From: CAYWXK01 sp964462515
Lineage (GTDB): Bacteria; Planctomycetota; Phycisphaerae; Sedimentisphaerales; Anaerobacaceae
NCBI GenBank assembly: GCA_964462515.1
Contig: CAYWXK010000016.1
Location: 1 to 64,000, forward strand
Length of the DNA: 64,000 bases
Direction of reading: 5' to 3'
Under the pieces are notes generated by a model, which saw only the letters and a list, made by a program, of their open reading frames with translations, ran no database searches and had not been told where the DNA came from. A program made the position numbers and the translations under genes. This document shows, piece after piece, positions 38,224 to 47,315 of this stretch (position 1 is the first letter of the stretch; every line of letters begins with the position of its first letter).

Positions 38224-39444
38224 ATGATTGGCAAAGCCGTAAATTTCATAAACAAAGTCAAACCGCATCTGTCTGATATCTTCTGGTCGAATCTAAATCA
38301 GGCAGTTATGACGGTTTTTGCTTTGGTCGTTTCCATTGTATTTACACGGCTCGGCAGCAAAGAATTATACGGTCAGTATTTGTTTGTATTGGGTATATTC
38401 GGGCTGTTTTCAATCATTTCGATGCCAGGTGTTCAAATTTGCATACTTAGAACTGCAGCCCAGGGCTATGACGGTGTTTATCGTAAAGCCACGCGATTCA
38501 GTTTTTTATGGAGTCTGCTCGGAATACCCTTGTTGTTCGTAACGGGTATTCTCATTTACCTTTTTAAGACAAAGATATTGGGGGTCAGCCTGATTGCCGT
38601 CGCCTTGTTTTTTCCGTTTGAGATAAGTTTGCAGAACTGGATGCTGTTTCTAAAAGGGAGGTCTGCCTTTCGGAAACTTGCCTTTTATAACTTGATAAAG
38701 TTAATAATGAGTCTGCTTGCGGTAACAGTATCGATTGTATTTAACAAGAGTATCATAGTAATCCTGGCAGCCTATTTTCTTGTCAGCAGCGGATTTAACA
38801 TTCTGTATCATTTCAAAGCATTAAACTCATTAAAAAATGATGAAGTGGACCCGGATTGGAAAAAGCAAAGCTTTTCGTTAACGATGGTGGTTGTATCCTC
38901 GATCATTTTCGACAGGGTGGATATCGTTCTGATAGGGGCGTTACTTCCATTTGGACAGGTCGCTATTTACGGGTTGGTGATGAAATTTACAGATGTTTTT
39001 CTTAAGATAATACAAAGTACCGTGGAGGCGATAATACCGAATTTATACCAGTCGAAAAAGATTACTGTCAGGTATTTTTACAAGTTTTTTCTGCTGTCAT
39101 TTTTGATACCGGTTATATTGTACCCGGTCATTAAGTATCCGGTTCTTTTTCTGTATGGCCGGGAGTTTTCGGAAGTAGTCGGCTTTTCCCGGCTTTATGT
39201 TTTTATTGTCCCGTTTAGTTTTTTGAGTATGACAGCGACTCATTTCATGATAAAGTATAAAATGAACAAGGAGATTAATCTTAGCAGGATCGCGTCTATG
39301 GTTGTTGTAGTGGTTTTGTATGCAATACTTATTCCTTTCTATGGTGTTTTAGGCGGTGTCATCTCTTCGATGTTATACTTTATCGTACAGTTGGTCATAA
39401 ACTTGCTTCTGTTAAGAATCAGAAAGCAAACGGTGCAGGTATAA
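38224..39444 (+). CDS. Polysaccharide flippase (Wzx-like, MATE/MOP superfamily)
   Basis: ATG 38224 (MIGKAVNFINKVKPHLSD) is chosen over the ORF-opening codon 45 bp upstream, which adds a Cys-rich segment not typical of the family. The protein is hydrophobic throughout, with about 12 membrane helices; FWSNLNQAVMTVFALVVSIVFTRLGSKELYGQYLFVLGIFGLFSI is the conserved first pair of helices with the LG..EYG-like loop. Length ~407 residues fits. Wzx proteins move undecaprenyl-linked glycans across the inner membrane. Surrounding methyltransferases and glycosyltransferases support this role. Confidence 0.88.
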   Translation: MIGKAVNFINKVKPHLSDIFWSNLNQAVMTVFALVVSIVFTRLGSKELYGQYLFVLGIFGLFSIISMPGVQICILRTAAQGYDGVYRKATRFSFLWSLLGIPLLFVTGILIYLFKTKILGVSLIAVALFFPFEISLQNWMLFLKGRSAFRKLAFYNLIKLIMSLLAVTVSIVFNKSIIVILAAYFLVSSGFNILYHFKALNSLKNDEVDPDWKKQSFSLTMVVVSSIIFDRVDIVLIGALLPFGQVAIYGLVMKFTDVFLKIIQSTVEAIIPNLYQSKKITVRYFYKFFLLSFLIPVILYPVIKYPVLFLYGREFSEVVGFSRLYVFIVPFSFLSMTATHFMIKYKMNKEINLSRIASMVVVVVLYAILIPFYGVLGGVISSMLYFIVQLVINLLLLRIRKQTVQV

Positions 39445-39475
39445 ATGATAAATCCCTGATAAACAGAGAAAGAAT

Positions 39476-41026
39476 ATGAAGCCGGCCATTTTACTTTATA
39501 ATCCTCCTGCTACCTTTAATGAAGAGAAGTGGATACGCCCTCTCCCTTTGAATTTATTAAGTATCTGTTCGCTGATAAAACAAGAAGACTTCGATATCTC
39601 TATTACCCAGGAATTACCTCACAGGGCTTATAAGCAATTTGAGTCTAATTTGGATAGCGCTATTTGCCTGGGTATTTCCTGTATGACGGGTATACAGATT
39701 TTTCATGGGCTGAAATTAGCGAAAATGATCAGGACAGAAAAACCGGATATGCCTATTATATGGGGCGGTTACCATCCGACAGCTATACCTGAACAAACTT
39801 TACAAAATGAGCTCGTAGATGTCGTCGTCAGGGGCTACGGCGAGATAACGTTTTCTGAGCTTATTGAACGGTTAGTGAATAAACAAAGCTATGAAGATAT
39901 TCAAGGGATTTCTTTTAAGAGGAATGGCAGGGTAGTAAATACTCCCTGCAGGCCGATACCGAATTTGAACGACCTGCCGCCATTGCCGTATTATCTTTAT
40001 GATGTTGAACAATTTTTTAGGAAGACCGGTACCCGGACCTTACATTATATATCAAGCCGTGGGTGTCCTCACCGGTGCGGTTTCTGTGCTGATTATGTCA
40101 TATACAAAAGAAGATGGAATGCCTTATCGGCGGAAAGAGTTCTTTCTGACCTCGAAAGATTAAAAAAAGTATATCGTTATGATTCGGTCAGATTTTATGA
40201 TTCTAATTTGTTCGTGAATGAGAATAGAATCAGGAGAATCAGTGAAGGGGTTATTGAAAAAAAGTTAGATTTCAAATGGCTGCAATGCAATGGTGATGCA
40301 TTTGGTCTGGCCAGATATAATTCAGACACTTTTCGAATAATGAACGAGGCCGGCGTTACAAATGTATTATTGGGAGTAGAGTCCGGATATCCACCTGCCC
40401 TGGCTTGCATTCAAAAAGCCGCTACCGTTGAAGATAACCTGAAAACGGTAAAGCTGCTGCATGAGAATAATATTAACATTGGTTTTTCTTTTATGTTTGG
40501 CTTTCCATACGATTTGCCGCCGGACCGCTTGGAGAAAGAGCACAAGAAAGAGCTAATTGAAACTATGAAGACAATCGCGGAGTTCAGCGACAATTTTTTA
40601 GAGGGTGATTATTACCTTCTTTTTTTGTTTACGCCTTATCCGGGCGTTCAATTATTTCCTCGATATAAAGAATTAGGCTATGTTCCGCCGGATTCTTTTG
40701 AGGGGTGGAGCAAAGTTAATTTGAATGAAGCTGATTCGTGTCCGTGGGTGGCAAAATTTTTATTGAGGCTGTATCGTCAATGCCTAAAGAGCAACTGGTT
40801 TTTTATGCACAAACTCGATACGGTTATTTTCCGAAGAAGTAAAAGATTATTATTAAGAAAGTGTGCCAGTTACTGTTGTCAACGCGTACGCTTGATATTA
40901 AAAGAAAGGATAAATCAGGGGAATTTGTCATTGCCGTTAATTTTTTGGATAATCTATTTTTATTTTATAGGAAAAGGTTTTATTTTGAAGTTAGCGCGTA
41001 AAGTATTTACAAAGTTGTGTATATAG
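39476..41026 (+). CDS. B12-binding radical SAM protein
   Basis: The first ~140 residues form a cobalamin-binding-like Rossmann domain (ILLYNPPATF, CLGISCMTGIQIFHGLKLAKMIR, IIWGGYHPTAIPEQTL, DVVVRGYGEITFSEL). The radical SAM core has the [4Fe-4S] motif Cys197-x3-Cys201-x2-Cys204 in SSRGCPHRCGFCADY, then VRFYDSNLFVNENR and GVESGY. Length (516) fits class B methylases such as those that methylate unactivated carbons. In this glycan locus it may C-methylate or otherwise modify a sugar or lipid carrier; this is inference. It starts 31 bp after the flippase. Confidence 0.88.
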   Translation: MKPAILLYNPPATFNEEKWIRPLPLNLLSICSLIKQEDFDISITQELPHRAYKQFESNLDSAICLGISCMTGIQIFHGLKLAKMIRTEKPDMPIIWGGYHPTAIPEQTLQNELVDVVVRGYGEITFSELIERLVNKQSYEDIQGISFKRNGRVVNTPCRPIPNLNDLPPLPYYLYDVEQFFRKTGTRTLHYISSRGCPHRCGFCADYVIYKRRWNALSAERVLSDLERLKKVYRYDSVRFYDSNLFVNENRIRRISEGVIEKKLDFKWLQCNGDAFGLARYNSDTFRIMNEAGVTNVLLGVESGYPPALACIQKAATVEDNLKTVKLLHENNINIGFSFMFGFPYDLPPDRLEKEHKKELIETMKTIAEFSDNFLEGDYYLLFLFTPYPGVQLFPRYKELGYVPPDSFEGWSKVNLNEADSCPWVAKFLLRLYRQCLKSNWFFMHKLDTVIFRRSKRLLLRKCASYCCQRVRLILKERINQGNLSLPLIFWIIYFYFIGKGFILKLARKVFTKLCI

Positions 41027-41055
41027 GAACCGCGTATAGCGGTTTGCGAGAATAT

Positions 41056-42018
41056 ATGAGATGCAGAATCTGTGAAAATCAGACCGGTAATAAGGAATAC
41101 AAAATAAGAGAGATGCTGTTTGGCACCAAAGAGGAGTTTCTATATTTCGAGTGCTCACGCTGCGGCTGTCTGCAGATAGCAGAAATGCCAGAGGATATGG
41201 AAAAGTATTATCCATCCAATTATGCTCCTTTTAGGGCAGGCGAGTCGGGTAATTCCATAAAACAAACACTCAAGATAAAAAGAAATCGGTATGCTTTATT
41301 TCACAGGGGCATTTTAGGAAGGATAATATATTTGCTCTACTACAATGTGCCATTCAACGTCGATATAATTAAGAAATTGAATATAAACACTGATTCGAAA
41401 ATACTCGACGTCGGCTGCGGAAGCGGTCGGTTTCTGCTATACCCTTTGAGCCGGATTGGTTGCAGAAATCTGTTGGGTGTTGACCCATACATCAAAGCTG
41501 ACATTTCGAACGGTTCAGTCAAAATCATAAAGAAATTTATACACGATTTACCTGATAACGAACTGTTTGACGTTATCGTATTTAGTCACTCACTCGAGCA
41601 TATTCCGGATCAGAGAGAGACTCTTGAAAAAGCTGGCAGGTTATTATCGGAAAACGGCACCTGCCTTGTCAGGATTCCGCTAAAGAGCGATTTTATATGG
41701 AATCGCTACGGAGTGCACTCTGTACAGATAGACGCCCCACGCCACTTTTTTATTCACACAACAAATAGCTTTGAGTTGCTTGCCGAGAAAGCTGGGCTGA
41801 AAATACAGGATATCGAATTCGATTCGACCGATTTTCAGTTCTGGGGAAGCGAACAATACAAGAGAGACATTCCCTATATGGCGGACAACTCTTACTTCGT
41901 GAATCCAAAAAAAAGCATATTTTCAAAAAGGGAAATCAAAAGATATAAAAAAATGGCAACGGAATTAAACTTGAGGAAGCAAGGGGACCAGGCAGCATTT
42001 TATTTGGTCAAAAAATAA
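41056..42018 (+). CDS. SAM-dependent methyltransferase with N-terminal Cys-rich (zinc-type) motif
   Basis: ATG 41056 starts MRCRICENQTGNKEY and removes a 13-residue extension that would overlap the preceding gene. Cys3/Cys6 and FECSRCGCLQ give a probable CxxC...CxxC zinc knuckle, common in sugar C- or O-methyltransferases of surface glycan loci. The methyltransferase core has SKILDVGCGSGRFLLYPLSRIGCRNLLGVDPY and LFDVIVFSHSLEHIPDQRETL. It is in the plus-strand arm, directly after the radical SAM gene. Confidence 0.85.
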   Translation: MRCRICENQTGNKEYKIREMLFGTKEEFLYFECSRCGCLQIAEMPEDMEKYYPSNYAPFRAGESGNSIKQTLKIKRNRYALFHRGILGRIIYLLYYNVPFNVDIIKKLNINTDSKILDVGCGSGRFLLYPLSRIGCRNLLGVDPYIKADISNGSVKIIKKFIHDLPDNELFDVIVFSHSLEHIPDQRETLEKAGRLLSENGTCLVRIPLKSDFIWNRYGVHSVQIDAPRHFFIHTTNSFELLAEKAGLKIQDIEFDSTDFQFWGSEQYKRDIPYMADNSYFVNPKKSIFSKREIKRYKKMATELNLRKQGDQAAFYLVKK

Positions 42019-42160
42019 GAGTTAAGAAAGACGCTCAAATGCTTTGCTACATCTTTCCCTGCTATGGGATTGAAGTGGTGTTCACCAGGGAGTAGCGAGC
42101 AGCTTTGCTGTTACATAACTATTTGTCACAAGGCGAAATACGAGGCTGTTACAAATATAA

Positions 42161-43207
42161 GTGGTGAGCCGGAATAGGTCAAATCACATACATTCGGTCA
42201 AAGTCGCGGCGCTAACAGGTGAGCTGAACGACCCGGCTTCGCGCTTCCGAATCAGGCAGTATATTCCCCGCCTCGAGCAGCAAGGTATAGTTGTTGACGA
42301 CCACATTTTATTTTTTAAGAAAAGCTGGCCTGTCCCAAGCGCCTTAAAAAGGGCTGTGGCGCGTATCCCTTCGCTTTTGCGGTCTCGTAATGCGGATTTG
42401 GTTTGGGTGAGCAGGGAGCTGGTTGGCGGTTATGAAACTTTTGAGCGTTTGCTCAAGCGTCCGCGGATGATGGATATCGACGATGCCACCTGGTTGAATT
42501 GGCCTTTAGGGCATTTTGCAGCACGTGACATCGCACGGGCGATGGATGCGGTAGTAGTAGGGAATAATTACCTTGCGGACTACTTTGGCCGGTATTGCAA
42601 AAATATCTACGTTGTTCCGACGGCGGTTGACCTGAATCGGTATAAATTGCGGCCTGCAGGGTGTGAGAGACGCGAAAAGTTTGTGATTGGCTGGACGGGG
42701 TTGGCTTCCAACTACAAATACGTCAACCTTGTTGAACCGGCCCTCCAGCGCTTTATGCAGGAGCACGACCGGGCGGAACTTATGCTGGTATCCAATCTTC
42801 CCTGGAAGAGCGAGTCGTTGCCGCCGGAAAAGGTCAGGTTTATTCCATGGAGCAAAGAAAACGAGGCTGCGGTCTTGCATGAGATGTCGGTCGGTATTAT
42901 GCCCCTGCCTGATGACAAATGGTCTCGAGGCAAATGCAGCTTCAAAATGCTGCAGTATATGGCGGCGGGATTGCCGGTAGTCGTTTCGCCGGTAGGAATG
43001 AATCGGGAGGTATTGGCAAAGGCTGAGGTCGGCTTGGCCGCATCCACTCCTGATGAATGGTATGAGGCCTTGGAGCGCCTTTATGATGACCGGCCTTTGC
43101 AGGTAAAATTAGGGCGAGCCGGCCGCCAGGTCGTAGAGCAGTTTTATAACGCTGATACTGTCGCGGAGAAGCTGGCCTGCATAATTAAATCGCTGGCTGG
43201 CAGATGA
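42161..43207 (+). CDS. Glycosyltransferase family 4 (GT-B)
   Basis: The protein starts at GTG 42161; VKVAALTGELNDPASRFRIRQYIPRLEQQGI is the N-terminal GT-B entry. The C-terminal nucleotide-sugar half has FVIGWTGLASNYKYV, MLVSNLPWK, VGIMPLPDDKWSRGKCSFKMLQYMAAGLPVVVSPVG, typical of GT4, with the K-x-L-E-like segment replaced by KCSFKMLQYMA. Length 348. It should transfer a hexose from a nucleotide donor to the growing glycan at the inner face of the membrane. It ends 2 bp before the convergent GT4 gene at 43210. Confidence 0.88.
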   Translation: MVSRNRSNHIHSVKVAALTGELNDPASRFRIRQYIPRLEQQGIVVDDHILFFKKSWPVPSALKRAVARIPSLLRSRNADLVWVSRELVGGYETFERLLKRPRMMDIDDATWLNWPLGHFAARDIARAMDAVVVGNNYLADYFGRYCKNIYVVPTAVDLNRYKLRPAGCERREKFVIGWTGLASNYKYVNLVEPALQRFMQEHDRAELMLVSNLPWKSESLPPEKVRFIPWSKENEAAVLHEMSVGIMPLPDDKWSRGKCSFKMLQYMAAGLPVVVSPVGMNREVLAKAEVGLAASTPDEWYEALERLYDDRPLQVKLGRAGRQVVEQFYNADTVAEKLACIIKSLAGR

Positions 43208-43209
43208 AT

Positions 43210-44307
43210 TCAAACCGCCTGGTGCTCAGGTCTTATTAAGCCGAGAAACAACTGTTTGTATCGTTTTATAATTGTCTCGATGTTGTGGTTTTTCTCGGCG
43301 TAGGCTCGTGCATTTTGGCCAAGTTCTGTTAGTTTGTTGGAGCTTATCAGTTTTTTGAGTTGAGAGACAAATTCGCTCCAGTCACCATAAGCGCAGAATC
43401 CGCAGTTGTGCCGGTCGAGGAAACGGTCGGGATTGATATTCAGGGATAAAATTGGTGTAGAACACTTGCATGCCTGAATAAACGTGTTGGGAAAACCTTC
43501 GGAGCTGCTGGTATTAACAAATATTTTCGCACGCTGAAAGAAGCTGTCGATTTCGTGGAAAGGCACACGCTCAATGAATGTGAGATTGGGAATAGTCTTT
43601 GCGCTGGCGAGCAGCTCATCGTATTTATTGTCATCCTTGGCCTGCTGGCAAATCATTATAAACTGCTCTCCGGGTATTTCCTTTGCCAGCTTTATAAAAA
43701 GCTGTGGCTGTTTGACTTTCGTGCTGCGGCCTGCCCATATTATGCAGTCGCGGTTTTGTGTGGAGGCTTCAAGAATCCGATGGCCGTTCGGCAGGACAAT
43801 CGCCGACACTCCCGTCGTCTCTTTCAAAGGTGCTTTATTAGTGTCTTTCTGCACAAAAACCTGTTTGGCCTGTTTGAGCGCCCACAAAAACGCCCTGCCC
43901 CGAAGCCAATTTTCACGGATGTATGTTCCATCGCATTCGATGTCCCGGGCTGTTCGCAAAACCAGAATTCTGTTATTGACCTTGCAGAATAAACCAACAA
44001 GCGCCGTAATGAATGAAGCGCCTTTCTTAAAGTAAATATCCGCATTTGCCCTGCCCATTGCTTTCCATATACTTACTACTGCCGCCACAGGGTTTGACAG
44101 GTCTGTTGTCTTGTATATTGTAACGTCCTCAATCTGCTCAACTGGTCTTTGGCCGTAATCGCCGGTAATTAGGCTGACCCTGAATTTTTTATCTCTGGCT
44201 AATTCAGTCGAAAGCATATAAATATCGACTTCGGAACCGCCGTGAATGCCTTTTTCTGTGTGGCTGAACAATGGATAGGCGTCCAGCGAAATAAAGCATA
44301 CACTCAT
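43210..44307 (-). CDS. Glycosyltransferase family 4, paralogue of the 46185 gene
   Basis: ATG 44307 (MSVCFISLDAYPLF) is chosen because it aligns with the start of the paralogue (RVCFIAPKAYPLF); codons upstream to 44385 read through a simple GTCTATCG repeat and overlap asnB. GGSEVDIYMLSTELARDKKFRVSLITGDYGQRP and INTSSSEGFPNTFIQACKCSTPILSLNINPDRFLDRHNCGFCA are shared with the paralogue almost word for word. The fold is GT-B of family 4. No strong ribosome site precedes ATG 44307, so coupling to asnB is possible. Confidence 0.85.
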   Translation of the reverse strand: MSVCFISLDAYPLFSHTEKGIHGGSEVDIYMLSTELARDKKFRVSLITGDYGQRPVEQIEDVTIYKTTDLSNPVAAVVSIWKAMGRANADIYFKKGASFITALVGLFCKVNNRILVLRTARDIECDGTYIRENWLRGRAFLWALKQAKQVFVQKDTNKAPLKETTGVSAIVLPNGHRILEASTQNRDCIIWAGRSTKVKQPQLFIKLAKEIPGEQFIMICQQAKDDNKYDELLASAKTIPNLTFIERVPFHEIDSFFQRAKIFVNTSSSEGFPNTFIQACKCSTPILSLNINPDRFLDRHNCGFCAYGDWSEFVSQLKKLISSNKLTELGQNARAYAEKNHNIETIIKRYKQLFLGLIRPEHQAV

Positions 44308-44355
44308 CGTTTGTTGCTTGTCGTCTATCGTCCGTCGTCTATCGTCTATCGTTTG
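44308..44355. repeat. Simple repeat of GTCTATCG/GTCGTCTATC units
   Basis: About five imperfect units of TCGTCTATCG lie between asnB and the GT4 gene. If translated on the minus strand they give TIDDRRRTIDDKQQT, which is why an upstream start looks open. Confidence 0.75.
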
Positions 44356-44360
44356 GCAGG

Positions 44361-46184
44361 TCAAATCATCCATTTTTTGAACCACAGATTAAACATCATA
44401 ATACTCCAGAACAGCCGCGAGTAGTCCGAAGTTTTCTGCTGATGCCGTTGCCACAAATGCTTCAGGAGGTTCTTGTCGTAATAATTGTATGCATCAAAAT
44501 CAAAAATTTCGCTGTAGGTGTAATCCTTAAGTTCGTTTCTAAAATAATGCTCTATGGGAACTCCGAATCCCTGTTTTCGCCGATACAAAATCTCTCGCGG
44601 CAGAACATCGCTGAAGGCCTTTTTCAAAATATACTTCTTTTGTCCCCATTTTATCTTAAAATGAGTCGGAATCCTGGCGGCAAATTCTACGAGCTTGTGG
44701 TCCAGAAAAGGAACTCTCGTCTCCAGACTGACAGCCATCGATGCCCGGTCTTCCTTTACAAGCAGACAATCCGGCAGATACTCATTGATGTCAAAATTCA
44801 TAGTATTTGTAATGTCGTTATCGTATCTGAAGTGCTTTGCGAGATAATCAAACGGTGCAAGTTTCTCGATGCTTTCATTTTTAGTGCGGAACATATAGCT
44901 GAACAACTGCATATAAATAATGTGGTCTGGCTGACGCGGGCCCAAAAACGTAACCATCTTGTTGAAACCCTCTTTTTTCACAAGGAGGTTAGCCGTCTCA
45001 ATCGAACGGCCAAGTATGTGTTTGAATACCGTCGGCAGATGATTTAGCTTTTTGAGTATGGGGAATTTATTGTAGCGTGGATAGCCGCCGAACAATTCAT
45101 CTCCGCCGGTGCCTGACAGCGAAACGGTTACGTGTTTTTTCGCCACCCTGCATACCAGACAGGTCGGAATCATCGAAGCATCGCCGAACGGCTCGTCATA
45201 AAAGTTCGGCAGTTGAATAATCAAATCCCTTACCGTTTCGGCATTAAACTCAATTTCGTGATGAATGGTTTGAAATTTGTCCGACACAATCTTTGCGTAT
45301 TGCGACTCATTGTAATCAGGCCGGTCGAACCTTATCGAAAAAGTGTTCAGCTCATTAACATATTTGCGCATTATCGAAACAATTATGGAGCTATCCACGC
45401 CGCCTGAGAGGAACGCTCCCAGCGGGACATCCGAAATAAGCTGCATCCTGACCGATTCATCGAGCCTGTCCGTAATCTGCTTTTTTAATTCGTCTTCGCT
45501 GAAGTCCGTTTGCTCGTCAAACGATACGGCCCAGTACCGCTGGTATTTTTGAATTTTCTTTGCTTTCAGGTCGTAAATCAAGAAACAAGCGGCCGGCAGT
45601 TTCTTAACGCCCTGCAGAATGGATTGTTCGAAAGGTGTATTGCCGAAAAGCAGATAATAATCAAGCGCATTTTTATCGATTTCTTTTCTGATGTCGCTTT
45701 TTAAGAAGACCTTTAGCTCCGAGCCGAATATAAAATTACTATCGTCGCAGTAGTAATAGAGCGGCTTGATGCCGAGCCGGTCTCTGGCGACAAAGAAAAT
45801 GTTTTTCTTCTTATCGAAGATGCAAAAGGCAAACTGTCCGGTTATTTTTTCGAGCAGGTCGGTGCCCCATTCTTCATAGCCGTGCACCAATACCTCTGTG
45901 TCGGTTCTGGATACGAATTTATGACCTGCCTGCTCAAGTATCCGGCGGAGCTCCTCGAAATTGAAAATCTCGCCGTTGTAGGATACGCATACCGTCTTAT
46001 CTTCATTATAGAGGGGCTGCCTGCCCTTGACCGACAGGTCGATGATGCACAGTCTTTTGTGGCCGAGTGAAACCCCGTCGGCGACGTGAAATCCTTCCTG
46101 CTCCGGGCCGCGGTGGTGAAGCAGTGATGCCAGAAACTTTATCTTTTTTTCGTCTTCCCGGTTAAAACCAACTATGCCGCACAT
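44361..46184 (-). CDS. asnB: Asparagine synthase (glutamine-hydrolysing)
   Basis: The protein has both domains of AsnB. The N-terminal glutaminase begins MCGIVGFNRED with the nucleophile Cys2 after Met removal, and contains LLHHRGPEQEGF, GHKRLCIIDLS and YNGEIFNFEEL. The C-terminal synthetase has the PP-loop SGGVDSS and GTGGDELFGGYPRYNKF, then RASMAVSLETRVPFLDHKLVE. It converts aspartate, glutamine and ATP to asparagine. In glycan loci AsnB-like enzymes often amidate sugar uronates or attached groups; that role is inferred from context. The two neighbouring GT4 genes on either side are paralogues. Length 607 is normal. Confidence 0.92.
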   Translation of the reverse strand: MCGIVGFNREDEKKIKFLASLLHHRGPEQEGFHVADGVSLGHKRLCIIDLSVKGRQPLYNEDKTVCVSYNGEIFNFEELRRILEQAGHKFVSRTDTEVLVHGYEEWGTDLLEKITGQFAFCIFDKKKNIFFVARDRLGIKPLYYYCDDSNFIFGSELKVFLKSDIRKEIDKNALDYYLLFGNTPFEQSILQGVKKLPAACFLIYDLKAKKIQKYQRYWAVSFDEQTDFSEDELKKQITDRLDESVRMQLISDVPLGAFLSGGVDSSIIVSIMRKYVNELNTFSIRFDRPDYNESQYAKIVSDKFQTIHHEIEFNAETVRDLIIQLPNFYDEPFGDASMIPTCLVCRVAKKHVTVSLSGTGGDELFGGYPRYNKFPILKKLNHLPTVFKHILGRSIETANLLVKKEGFNKMVTFLGPRQPDHIIYMQLFSYMFRTKNESIEKLAPFDYLAKHFRYDNDITNTMNFDINEYLPDCLLVKEDRASMAVSLETRVPFLDHKLVEFAARIPTHFKIKWGQKKYILKKAFSDVLPREILYRRKQGFGVPIEHYFRNELKDYTYSEIFDFDAYNYYDKNLLKHLWQRHQQKTSDYSRLFWSIMMFNLWFKKWMI

Positions 46185-47309
46185 TTATAATTCTCTCTCA
46201 TCCAATAGCAGACCGGCGAACAATCTTTTATATTCCCCGACAATTTTGTTTATATCGTGATTCTGCTCGGCATACCTTCGTGCATTTTTGCCAGGCTTAA
46301 GAAAATTGTTTTCCGCGAGCATAAATTTCAGTGAATCAACGAGCTTTTGAAACCGGCCGTTGCAGCTTTGCCCGCAGTTATACTTATCCAGAAATCCGTC
46401 CGGATTGACCTTAAGTGACAATATCGGCACGGCATAATTGCACGCCTGAATGAATGTGTTAGGGAATCCTTCGGAGCTGCTTGTGTTCACAAATACTTTT
46501 GCACGCTGGAAGTAATTGCCGATTTCAGCGAATGGCACTCGTTCAATAAATTGCATGTTTTTAACTTTCCTGGCGCGAGACAGCAGCAGGTCATAATTCT
46601 GGTCGCCAGTTGCACGCTGACAAATCATTACGAAGCGTTCATTGGGCATTTTTTCGGCAAGCTCTATAAAAAGTTCCGGCCTTTTAACCTGCGCGCTTCT
46701 GCCTACCCACAATATAATATCTTTTTGAACCTCTGATAATACAGGCAGGCGTTGCGCATTTGGACAAACTATTGAACAGACACCAGGAGTTTGTTTGATA
46801 TTTTGTTTGTCCATTTCATTTTGGACTATGGTTTTCGCTGCATTATGTAACGCCCACCGAAACGCTCTGCCGGCGAAATAATGCTGTTTAAGATATGTGC
46901 CGTCGCATTCCTGCTGGCTGGCGGTGCGGTAAACGAAGGCTTTTTTGTGTAATTTGCAAAAAAGAGCAACTAAAAAAGTGCCCCAGGATGCAGCTTCCTG
47001 AAAATATATTCGGGCATCAGCCTCACGAAGTCCCCTCCAAATTTTGATAGCGCCGAACAAGGGATTTTCGTTAAAGGTGAGCGTTTTAATGATTTTGACA
47101 CCTTGGATAATTTCTGTCTTCTGCTGTCCGTAGTCCGCTGTAACGAAGCTGACCTCAAAGTCCTTATCTTTTGCCAGTTCTGTAGCGAGGCAATACTGGT
47201 CCACCTCTGCGCCGCCAAAAACCTTTCCCACATCTGGGTTGAATAGGGGATATGCCTTTGGAGCGATAAAACAAACGCGGATGGGATGGTTGTTAGCTGG
47301 TGCGGGCAC
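46185..47309 (-). CDS. Glycosyltransferase family 4, paralogue of the 43210 gene
   Basis: GTG 47309 (MPAPANNHPIRVCFIAPKAYPLF) has GGAG about 9 bp upstream. GGAEVDQYCLATELAKDKDFEVSFVTADYGQQK and VNTSSSEGFPNTFIQACNYAVPILSLKVNPDGFLDKYNCGQSC match its paralogue 1.9 kb away. Nucleotide-sugar contacts are expected in VGRSAQVKRPELFIELAEKMP. The stop codon abuts the asnB start with no gap, so the two are translationally linked. Confidence 0.87.
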   Translation of the reverse strand: MPAPANNHPIRVCFIAPKAYPLFNPDVGKVFGGAEVDQYCLATELAKDKDFEVSFVTADYGQQKTEIIQGVKIIKTLTFNENPLFGAIKIWRGLREADARIYFQEAASWGTFLVALFCKLHKKAFVYRTASQQECDGTYLKQHYFAGRAFRWALHNAAKTIVQNEMDKQNIKQTPGVCSIVCPNAQRLPVLSEVQKDIILWVGRSAQVKRPELFIELAEKMPNERFVMICQRATGDQNYDLLLSRARKVKNMQFIERVPFAEIGNYFQRAKVFVNTSSSEGFPNTFIQACNYAVPILSLKVNPDGFLDKYNCGQSCNGRFQKLVDSLKFMLAENNFLKPGKNARRYAEQNHDINKIVGEYKRLFAGLLLDEREL

Positions 47310-47315
47310 GGGTGG

